DNA of 14,888 bases from CG2-30-40-21 sp043806395 (GTDB lineage: Bacteria; UBA9089; CG2-30-40-21). A program made the position numbers and the translations under genes. This document shows positions 7,097 through 13,358 of the stretch, piece by piece. The notes below the pieces were generated by a model. The model saw only the letters and a list, made by a program, of their open reading frames with translations. It had not been told where the DNA came from and did no database searches. How positions within the stretch are numbered: position 1 is the stretch's first letter; every line of letters starts with the position of its first letter. The stretch lies in the NCBI GenBank assembly GCA_043806395.1, contig JAZDHC010000072.1:1-14888 (forward strand), in the 5' to 3' direction.

Positions 7097-8334
7097 TGAA
7101 GATTTTAGTTCTTATTGGCAGAGCAGGAATAGGTGGACATGTAATTTCTACACTTACTATAGCCAGTGCCCTTCAAGCAAAGCACAAAGTAATTCTTGCT
7201 GCAGGTAGAGGGAAATTATCTGATGAGATAGAAAGACGAGGAATAATATATATTGAGATTCCTTTTTTTGTTTCAGCCTTTAATCAGGAGTATGCATATT
7301 TTTCTTTTTTTTCGTGGATTACTATAAAAAGGGTACTGGAAATAGTAAAGAAGGAAGAGATAGATATAATCCATGCTTTTGATGCTCCTGCTTCTTTTGT
7401 AGCTAATTTTGTTACAGTATTTACTGGTATTCCTACGGTAACAACTATATGTGGTGGACCGGGTCCTGTTTATCCTCTTCCTAAATTTCAGAAGCTGATT
7501 GTCTTTAGTAAAGAATATAAAAAGGTAATGATAGATAATTTCAAATGGGATGAAAAAGATGTTGTAGTTATTAAAAATCGAATTGATTTTAATGAGGAAA
7601 TGAAGAAGGATACGGAACAATCTTGTAGCTTTTTATTTGATTCTCAGCATAAAAAGATTATAATGATAACCAGATTTAGTGGAGAAAAAATTAAGGCAAT
7701 AGAGTATGTATTTAAGGCAATAGAAGATATCTTTTGTTCAATATCTGATGTGGATTTAATCTTGATAGGGGATGGACAATTTTATGAAAAGATAAGCATA
7801 TTAGCTAAGGAAATAAATAATAAGATAGGAAGAGAAGGGATAATTTTAACTGGAGCGGTGATCAATGCTAATTCATTATTAAAATATGGGGATATTGTTA
7901 TGGGTGTTGGTCGGAGTGCATTTGAAGGGATGTTTTTGGGTAAGCCAACTGTGATTGTTGGTGAAAATGGATTCGCAGGGGTGATTGAAGAAAAAACAGT
8001 AGAGGAATTAGAATATTATAATTTTTCAGGAAGGAATGTAAAGTTGTCTGGAGATTGCAAGGAATTAGAAAATGTAATAAGGAAGATATTGGAGGACGAA
8101 CAATATGCCTTGAGAGTGGGCAGATTTGGACGGGAGTATCTTGAGCAGGAACTGGATGTGGTTCAAGGGGTTAAAAAAATAGAAAAAATATACGAAGAGG
8201 TGTCATCTAAAGGACAGGTAGATTTAGGGATTCAAATAAAATCCTTTATTTTTTTAATATGGAATATAAGCAGGATATTGGTTGATGGTATTATTTTTTC
8301 AAGTGCTAAACAGGTAAGATTCTGGTTAAAATAA
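7096..8334 (+). CDS. Glycosyltransferase family 4
   Basis: This 412-residue GT-B glycosyltransferase starts MKILVLIGRAGIGGHV, the glycine-rich acceptor-side loop common in GT4 enzymes. The second domain has ITRFSGEKIKAI, LILIGDG and FEGMFLGKPTVIVGENGFAGV, the usual donor-binding helix with a conserved acidic residue. The last 40 or so residues (FIFLIWNISRILVDGIIF) are hydrophobic with scattered basic residues and may form an amphipathic membrane-contact helix, an unusual extension for the family. The start overlaps the preceding stop (TAATG at 7094-7098), with an AGGA ribosome site upstream. It is the last gene before the mobile-element-filled gap and would be the third step of the coupled trio. 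Donor and acceptor are unknown. Confidence 0.85.
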   Translation: MKILVLIGRAGIGGHVISTLTIASALQAKHKVILAAGRGKLSDEIERRGIIYIEIPFFVSAFNQEYAYFSFFSWITIKRVLEIVKKEEIDIIHAFDAPASFVANFVTVFTGIPTVTTICGGPGPVYPLPKFQKLIVFSKEYKKVMIDNFKWDEKDVVVIKNRIDFNEEMKKDTEQSCSFLFDSQHKKIIMITRFSGEKIKAIEYVFKAIEDIFCSISDVDLILIGDGQFYEKISILAKEINNKIGREGIILTGAVINANSLLKYGDIVMGVGRSAFEGMFLGKPTVIVGENGFAGVIEEKTVEELEYYNFSGRNVKLSGDCKELENVIRKILEDEQYALRVGRFGREYLEQELDVVQGVKKIEKIYEEVSSKGQVDLGIQIKSFIFLIWNISRILVDGIIFSSAKQVRFWLK

Positions 8335-8344
8335 AGAGTAAAAT

Positions 8345-8355
8345 GTAACTACTCA
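8345..8355 (+). repeat. Left terminal inverted repeat of the MITE-like element
   Basis: GTAACTACTCA; exact reverse complement of 8557-8567. The flanking 8-mer AGTAAAAT abuts its outer edge. Confidence 0.8.
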
Positions 8356-8401
8356 GCGAGGGGAATTTACCACGGAGATACAGAGAACACGGAGAAGAAT
8401 T

Positions 8402-8430
8402 TATCCACAGATTACACAGATTACACAGAT
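8402..8430 (+). repeat. Inner left arm of the MITE-like element
   Basis: A 29-base arm begins TATCCACAG and contains CACAGATTA repeated with a 9-base period. It pairs with 8483-8511 with a single mismatch, giving a strong potential hairpin with a loop of about 52 bases (8431-8482). Confidence 0.8.
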
Positions 8431-8482
8431 GTTCTAATAAAATAAAGATAGGGACATCAAGACAATAAACAAAAAAATCTTA

Positions 8483-8511
8483 ATCTGTGCAATCTGTGTA
8501 ATCTGTGGATA
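8483..8511 (-). repeat. Inner right arm of the MITE-like element
   Basis: Reverse complement of 8402-8430 except one base; contains ATCTGTG units with a similar 9-base period and ends GTGGATA. Confidence 0.8.
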
Positions 8512-8556
8512 ATCTTATCTGAATTTGTGGTTTTTTCTTTCTCTGTGCCTCTGTGG

Positions 8557-8567
8557 TGAGTAGTTAC
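8557..8567 (-). repeat. Right terminal inverted repeat of the MITE-like element
   Basis: TGAGTAGTTAC; exact reverse complement of 8345-8355. The second copy of AGTAAAAT follows at 8568-8575. Confidence 0.8.
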
Positions 8568-8584
8568 AGTAAAATTATAAAGAT

Positions 8585-8590
8585 GAGGTG
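8585..8590 (+). promoter_or_regulatory. Ribosome binding site deciding the murA start
   Basis: GAGGTG lies 6 bases before the ATG at 8597. The alternative GTG start at 8588 is part of this site itself, so the ATG is preferred. Confidence 0.7.
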
Positions 8591-8596
8591 AAAGAT

Positions 8597-9850
8597 ATGG
8601 AAAGGTTTTTGATTAATGGTGGAAAAAAATTGAATGGGGTGGTGGAATTATGTGGGGCTAAAAACGCTGCTCTTCCAATCCTTGTTGGGGCAGTTCTTAG
8701 TGAAGAAGAGGTAGTACTTAAGAATGTTCCTGTTTTATTAGAAGATGTTAAAGTTATGCTTGCTTTATTTAAGGACTTGGGTGTTCAGGTATCAGTAGAA
8801 GGTTCTACCGTAGGGATATGTGGCAAGGGTATTTCCAAATGGAGTCTTCCGCTGGAGTTAACTGGAAAGATTCGTTCCTCTTTGTTATTGTTAGGATTGT
8901 TGCTGGCTAAGATGGGGAAAGTAAGAATATCTCTTCCTGGTGGATGTGCTATTGGAGATAGAAAATTTGATTTGCATATAGAGGGGCTTCGTGCTTTAGG
9001 GTGTCATATGGATGTTGGTGATGATTATATCTGTGGAGAAGTAGAAAAATTAAAGGGTGCAGAAATAGAGTTTTATCTGCCAACAACAACTGGTACGGAA
9101 AACATAATTTTAGCTGCATGTTTTGCTGAAGGAAAAACTGTACTAAAAAATGCTAATACCAGGCCGGAGACAATAGATATGTGCAGGTTCTTAAACAGTA
9201 TGGGAGCAAGAATAACTGTTTCTAATCGTGTAATAGAGATAGAAGGGGTTGATAGATTAAAGGGTACAGAATATACCATAATGAGTGGAATTGATGAGGC
9301 TGTAACATATATGATTGCTGCAGGGGTTACTGGTGGTGAAATAATGATTAAAAATTTTTCATTGGAATTTGTCAAGTCAGATGTAGAGTATCTACGAAAG
9401 GCAGGGATAGAAATCTTTGAATGGGGTGGTTCTGTGTATGTTTCTGCTAAAAAGGAGATACAGCCTTTTGATATGTTCACTGCTCCATATCCAGGGGTAA
9501 ATTCTGATATGCAGCCTTTATTTGCGGCTTTGGCTTTAAAGGCAAAAGGAGAAAGTACTATTACGGATACAAGATTTACAGATAGATTTCAATATGTTCA
9601 AGAATTGAAAAAATTTGGGGTTGATATAGAGGCTTATGGTAATTGTGCAGTTGTCCGAGGTAATGGAAAAATAAAAGGAGCAATGGTAAGGGCATTGGAT
9701 TTAAGAGGGGGAGCCGCCTTAATTATAACAGGATTGGTGGCAGAGGGTGAGACAGAGGTAGAAAATATTTATCAGATTAATAGAGGATATGAGCAAATTG
9801 AAAAAAAATTGAAAGAATTAGGTGGAGATATTAAAAAGATAGGGGAGTAG
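8597..9850 (+). CDS. murA: UDP-N-acetylglucosamine 1-carboxyvinyltransferase (MurA family)
   Basis: The 417-residue cytoplasmic enzyme transfers enolpyruvate from PEP to UDP-GlcNAc, the first committed step of peptidoglycan synthesis. The ATG at 8597 gives the canonical opening MERFLINGG with GAKNAALP (Lys22). The catalytic cysteine is Cys117 in LPGGCAIGDR, with the loop arginine that follows; Asp304 in NSDMQ matches the general-base aspartate; the C-terminal part has DLRGGAAL and INRGYEQIE. Length is typical and no key residue is missing. A Cys rather than Asp at the active site predicts fosfomycin sensitivity by the known mechanism. It directly follows the MITE-like element and is separated by only two bases from the CapK-like gene, so it sits inside a glycan operon rather than a division/cell-wall cluster. 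It may be the housekeeping copy or a paralogue recruited to nucleotide-sugar modification. Confidence 0.9.
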   Translation: MERFLINGGKKLNGVVELCGAKNAALPILVGAVLSEEEVVLKNVPVLLEDVKVMLALFKDLGVQVSVEGSTVGICGKGISKWSLPLELTGKIRSSLLLLGLLLAKMGKVRISLPGGCAIGDRKFDLHIEGLRALGCHMDVGDDYICGEVEKLKGAEIEFYLPTTTGTENIILAACFAEGKTVLKNANTRPETIDMCRFLNSMGARITVSNRVIEIEGVDRLKGTEYTIMSGIDEAVTYMIAAGVTGGEIMIKNFSLEFVKSDVEYLRKAGIEIFEWGGSVYVSAKKEIQPFDMFTAPYPGVNSDMQPLFAALALKAKGESTITDTRFTDRFQYVQELKKFGVDIEAYGNCAVVRGNGKIKGAMVRALDLRGGAALIITGLVAEGETEVENIYQINRGYEQIEKKLKELGGDIKKIGE

Positions 9851-9852
9851 AA

Positions 9853-11241
9853 ATGAAAACATATGCTAAGATTGTGAAACATATATTATATCCATTTTGG
9901 GCATTTAAGGATAAAAGTAATCGGTTTAAGTATTGGAAGGAATTAGAGGATTCTCAATGGTGGAGTCCTGAAAGGATTAAGGATCTTCAATGGCAGAAAA
10001 TGAAAAATCTTTTATCTCATGCCTATCAAAATGTGCTTTATTATAAAAAGATTTTTGATAGGATAGGGCTAACACCAGAAGATATTAAATCTTTTGAGGA
10101 CTGGAAAAAATTGCCATTCTTAGAAAAAGATGATATCAGAAATAACCTGAATATGTTGATAGCAACAAACTATAAAAAAGAGGATTTGTTAAAAAATGGT
10201 TCTGGTGGTTCAACAGGTAGTCCTGTTATATTTTATGAGGATAGCAGTAAAACTGATTGGAGATTGGCTGGTGCTGTCAGACATAATAGATGGTGTGGCT
10301 GGGATGTTGGAGAAAGGACAGGGTGGATATGGGGAGCTCCCAGGGATTTAGTGGAATTTGGAAATATTAAGGCTAAGCTAAGGAATCTTATATTAGATAG
10401 ATTGTTGATCATGAATGCATATGAATTAAAAGATGAGGATATGTCTAAGTTTGCTATAAAATTAAAGAAATTTCAACCAACCATGATTCTTGCTTATGCA
10501 AATGCTCTTTACTTATTTGCTAAGTTTTTGAAAGATAAAGGAATAGAAGGGATTAAGCCAACTGGTATTATAACTACAGGTGAGGTATTATATCCTGAAA
10601 GGAGAGAATTGATAGAGTCTGTTTTTAAGTGTAAGGTGTTTAATAGATATGGCTCAAGAGAGGTAGGCTTGGTTGCCAGTGAGTGTTTGGAGCATAAGGG
10701 CATGCATATTAATGCAGAAAATGTATTCGTAGAATTTGTTAAAAAAGATGGTACTCCTGCGATGTCTGGAGAAATAGGAGAAATTGTCGTGACAGACTTG
10801 TGTAATTATGTTACCCCATTTATTCGATATAAAATTGGAGATGTGGGATCTCCTTCAGATATAATATGTTCGTGTGGACGGGGATTACCGCTTATGGAAA
10901 TGATTGAGGGAAGAACGAGTGATTTTATAGTTACACCTGAAGATAGATTTATTTCTGGTCCAGGGCTGTCTCCGTTGATTATGGATCTAACAGGGATTAA
11001 ACAGGTGCAATTTGTCCAAAAAGAAAAGAAAGAGTTGTTATTGAACATAGTTAAGGGAGATACATTCCAGAAGGAAGATGTAGACAAATTGTGTTCTCGA
11101 TTACGAAAATACACAGGGGATATTATGATTATAAAAGCTGAATTTGTAGATACAATTCCTAAGCAACCGTCAGGAAAATATCAGCTTATAGTTTCTGAGG
11201 TTTCTATAAGAGAGAGATCAAGTGGAAGGGATAATCTATGA
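9853..11241 (+). CDS. Phenylacetate-CoA ligase/CapK-like adenylate-forming enzyme
   Basis: This 462-residue member of the ANL (acyl-AMP forming) superfamily belongs to the PaaK/CapK/coenzyme-F390-synthetase branch. Motifs in order: LSHAYQNVLYYKK near the N-terminus, P-loop-like GSGGSTGSP at residues 116-124, FNRYGSREVG (adenine-binding), RYKIGDVG (ribose-binding Asp), CSCGRGLPLMEMIEGRTSD, and a C-terminal KQPSGKYQ with the conserved lysine. These predict activation of a carboxylic acid with ATP. Such genes are frequent in capsule and exopolysaccharide loci, where they may supply an acyl or amino-acid decoration, but the substrate is not known. The start lies 2 bases after the murA stop with AGGGGAG upstream; the stop overlaps the next start by four bases (ATGA), so the two are translationally coupled. 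Confidence 0.8.
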   Translation: MKTYAKIVKHILYPFWAFKDKSNRFKYWKELEDSQWWSPERIKDLQWQKMKNLLSHAYQNVLYYKKIFDRIGLTPEDIKSFEDWKKLPFLEKDDIRNNLNMLIATNYKKEDLLKNGSGGSTGSPVIFYEDSSKTDWRLAGAVRHNRWCGWDVGERTGWIWGAPRDLVEFGNIKAKLRNLILDRLLIMNAYELKDEDMSKFAIKLKKFQPTMILAYANALYLFAKFLKDKGIEGIKPTGIITTGEVLYPERRELIESVFKCKVFNRYGSREVGLVASECLEHKGMHINAENVFVEFVKKDGTPAMSGEIGEIVVTDLCNYVTPFIRYKIGDVGSPSDIICSCGRGLPLMEMIEGRTSDFIVTPEDRFISGPGLSPLIMDLTGIKQVQFVQKEKKELLLNIVKGDTFQKEDVDKLCSRLRKYTGDIMIIKAEFVDTIPKQPSGKYQLIVSEVSIRERSSGRDNL

Positions 11242-12689
11242 AGCTTGTTAAAAAACTACCTGAGCATAAAAGAGCAAAAACCCTTATTGTTGGAGCTGGT
11301 GTTGGCGGAAAGATGATTGTTAAGGAGATACAATCTCATCCTGAATTAGGGCATGAGCTTATAGGATTTATTGATGATGACCTAAAGAAGCTTCATCGAA
11401 GGTTTTATGGGGTAGAAGTTATTGGGAATACTTATGATATCCCTAATGTTGTCAGCAAATTAGGGATAGAGGCTATTATTATCTGTATTCCATCTGCCTC
11501 TGGAGAGGTTAACAGAAACATTGTTGCCAGATGTGAGGAAAGTGGTGTAGATTATAGAATAATTCCAGGGGTTTTCGAGATTCTTGGGGGTACGGTAAAT
11601 GTTAGTCCTATTCGAAATGTAGATGTTGAGGACTTACTTAGAAGACCGCCAATAACGATTAATTCAAAGAGGATATTAGATTATTTGGCTAACAAGATTG
11701 TTCTGGTTACAGGTGCAGGTGGTTCTATTGGTTCAGAATTATGTCGACAGATTTGTAAGGTAAAGCCCAAACAAATACTCCTCCTTGGGCATGGAGAGAA
11801 TAGTATTTATCAGATAGATAGAGAGCTCAGGGCAAGCTATCCTTTTGTTCAGACAGAGCCGGTTATTTGTAGTGTTGTAGACAATGTAAAACTAAACTAT
11901 GTAATGAAAAGGTATCAGCCAAATGTTATCTTTCATGCAGCAGCATACAAGCATGTGCCATTGATGCAGAAGTTTCCTGAAGAATGTGTTAAAAACAATA
12001 TTATTGGGACATTGAATGTAGTTATGGCAGCGGATAAGTATAATGTAAAGAAGTTTGTTAGCATTTCTACTGATAAGGCTGTTAATTGTGTAAATAATAT
12101 GGGTATCTCTAAACGAATTGCTGAGATGCTTATTCAGTCTTATTCAAAGGTAAGCCGGACAGAGTTTATGATTGTCAGATTTGGTAATGTGCTGGGTAGC
12201 AGAGGAAGTGTAGTTCCGCTTTTTAAGGAACAGATAGCTAAGGGTGGTCCTGTAACCGTGACGCACCCAGAGATGACCAGGTTTTTTATGACCATGCCTG
12301 AGGCTGCTCAGTTAGTTGTTCAGGCAGGAGCCATTGGCAAGGATGGAGATGTATTTGTGCTGGATATGGGTGATCCTGTTAAGATGCTTGATATGGCTGA
12401 AGACCTTATTCGTCTTTCTGGATTTGAACCATATATTGATATTCCGATAGAATTTATTGGTATTCGTCCTGGGGAAAAGTTGTATGAAGAGTTACTAACT
12501 GATAAAGAGGGAACTGTTGCTACAAAACATGAAAGAATATTCCAAACAAAAGCTGAGGATGTAAATAAAGAAGTATTGCTAAAAGATATTGAGGAATTAA
12601 GGAAATTAGCTATTAATGTTAAACGAGAAGAGATTATAAAGAAGTTTTGGGAGATGCTTGCAAAGCACCAAGGGAAAGCAGGAGAGTAA
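11238..12689 (+). CDS. Soluble UDP-sugar 4,6-dehydratase (WbpM/CapD/PglF-type)
   Basis: This 483-residue two-domain SDR enzyme likely converts UDP-GlcNAc (or a similar UDP-HexNAc) to a 4-keto-6-deoxy sugar, the entry to rare deoxy-amino sugars such as bacillosamine or FucNAc. The N-terminal Rossmann-like domain has LIVGAGVGGKM and GFIDDD; the catalytic domain has VTGAGGSIGSE at 157-167, HAAAYKHVP, and STDKAVN at 277-283. Asp279, Lys280 and Met288, then Lys292, occupy the catalytic positions; Met in place of Tyr is the known feature of the large WbpM/PglF type. RFGNVLGSRGSVVP and RPGEKLYEELL follow. WbpM/CapD/PglF proteins usually have several N-terminal membrane helices; none are present here, so this is a soluble form with only the cytoplasmic part. 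It is coupled to the upstream gene by ATGA. Confidence 0.87.
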   Translation: MKLVKKLPEHKRAKTLIVGAGVGGKMIVKEIQSHPELGHELIGFIDDDLKKLHRRFYGVEVIGNTYDIPNVVSKLGIEAIIICIPSASGEVNRNIVARCEESGVDYRIIPGVFEILGGTVNVSPIRNVDVEDLLRRPPITINSKRILDYLANKIVLVTGAGGSIGSELCRQICKVKPKQILLLGHGENSIYQIDRELRASYPFVQTEPVICSVVDNVKLNYVMKRYQPNVIFHAAAYKHVPLMQKFPEECVKNNIIGTLNVVMAADKYNVKKFVSISTDKAVNCVNNMGISKRIAEMLIQSYSKVSRTEFMIVRFGNVLGSRGSVVPLFKEQIAKGGPVTVTHPEMTRFFMTMPEAAQLVVQAGAIGKDGDVFVLDMGDPVKMLDMAEDLIRLSGFEPYIDIPIEFIGIRPGEKLYEELLTDKEGTVATKHERIFQTKAEDVNKEVLLKDIEELRKLAINVKREEIIKKFWEMLAKHQGKAGE

Positions 12690-12692
12690 ACT

Positions 12693-13358
12693 ATGAGAAT
12701 ATTGGTAATAGCTGCTCATCCAGATGATGAGCTTTTGGGATTAGGGGGTAGCTTGATTAAACATGTGCAAGATGGGTGTGATGTACATGTGGTGATTATG
12801 AGTGAGGGTGCATCATCAAGGTATGAGGATGGTATGAAGAACAAGCTGAAGGAATCTGCTTATAAGGCTGGTGAGGTAATGGGAATAAATCAGGTACATT
12901 TTTGTGATATGCCGGATCAGAGGATGGATGGGATTCCCTTGTTGGATGTAATTAAGCCCATCGAGATATTGATTAAACAGATTGAGCCAGAAACAATCTA
13001 TGTCCATCATCATGGCGATGTGAATCAGGATCACCGGGTGGTATTTGAGGCAACCATGGTTGCTTCAAGACCAGTGAAAGGAAGTAGTGTAAAAAAGATA
13101 TTGTGTTATGAAACCCCATCATCTACAGAGTGGTGTCCGTCATTTCCTGATAGGGTGTTTATGCCCAATGTATTCGTGGATATCAGTGGAACCATTGAGA
13201 AAAAGTTGGATGCTTTTCGATGCTATGAAAGCGAAATTGGTGAATTTCCGCATCCTCGTTCTATAGAGGCTTTAAGAAACACAGCTAAACAGTGGGGAAG
13301 TAGGGTTGGCTTGAAGTATGCTGAGGCATTTGAATTAATAAGGTGGATAAAATATTAA
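12693..13358 (+). CDS. PIG-L/LmbE-family zinc N-deacetylase
   Basis: This 221-residue protein begins MRILVIAAHPDDELLGLGG; the zinc motif HPDDE is at residues 9-13 and a second motif HHHGDVNQDH at 105-114 supplies the third zinc histidine and the catalytic pocket. Family members remove N-acetyl groups from GlcNAc-containing substrates (GlcNAc-PI, GlcNAc-malate, mycothiol precursors, lincomycin intermediates). In this operon a nucleotide-sugar or lipid-linked amino sugar is the likely substrate, making a free amine that the CapK-like ligase could acylate; that link is inference. The start is 3 bases after the dehydratase stop with GGAGAG upstream, and the stop overlaps the next ATG (TAATG). No signal peptide, so cytoplasmic. 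A bacillithiol/BshB-type role is possible but less supported by context. Confidence 0.88.
   Translation: MRILVIAAHPDDELLGLGGSLIKHVQDGCDVHVVIMSEGASSRYEDGMKNKLKESAYKAGEVMGINQVHFCDMPDQRMDGIPLLDVIKPIEILIKQIEPETIYVHHHGDVNQDHRVVFEATMVASRPVKGSSVKKILCYETPSSTEWCPSFPDRVFMPNVFVDISGTIEKKLDAFRCYESEIGEFPHPRSIEALRNTAKQWGSRVGLKYAEAFELIRWIKY

Larger units (their letters stand above)
8337..8575. mobile_element. MITE-like element with 8-bp flanking direct repeats
   Basis: A 223-bp core (8345-8567) begins GTAACTACTCA (8345-8355) and ends with its exact reverse complement TGAGTAGTTAC (8557-8567). Immediately outside both ends is the same 8-mer, AGTAAAAT, at 8337-8344 and 8568-8575, the form of a target-site duplication. 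Inside are subterminal arms with imperfect matches to CCACAGAG/CACAGAGAA-type sequence (8370-8395 and 8528-8556) and a longer inner pair of inverted repeats. No ORF of useful size and no transposase are present, so it would be a non-autonomous element moved in trans. It accounts for essentially all of the gap between the second glycosyltransferase and murA. Confidence 0.8.

Noticed and set aside
7273..7620. Minus-strand open frames such as this one and several others under the + strand genes
   Set aside because: They lie entirely within well-supported + strand genes, show low-complexity or non-protein-like composition, and lack ribosome sites or recognisable motifs.
8402..8511. CRISPR-like or iteron array from the 9-base CACAGATTA repeats
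   Set aside because: There are only two to three tandem units with no spacers, on opposite strands, and they are explained as arms of the MITE-like hairpin.
8576..8581. TATAAA as a -10 promoter box for murA
   Set aside because: It lies only a few bases before the ribosome site, leaving almost no leader, and no reasonable -35 sequence is seen 16-18 bases upstream.
8588..8590. GTG start for murA
   Set aside because: The GTG is part of the GAGGTG ribosome site, and MurA proteins typically begin as encoded from the ATG at 8597.
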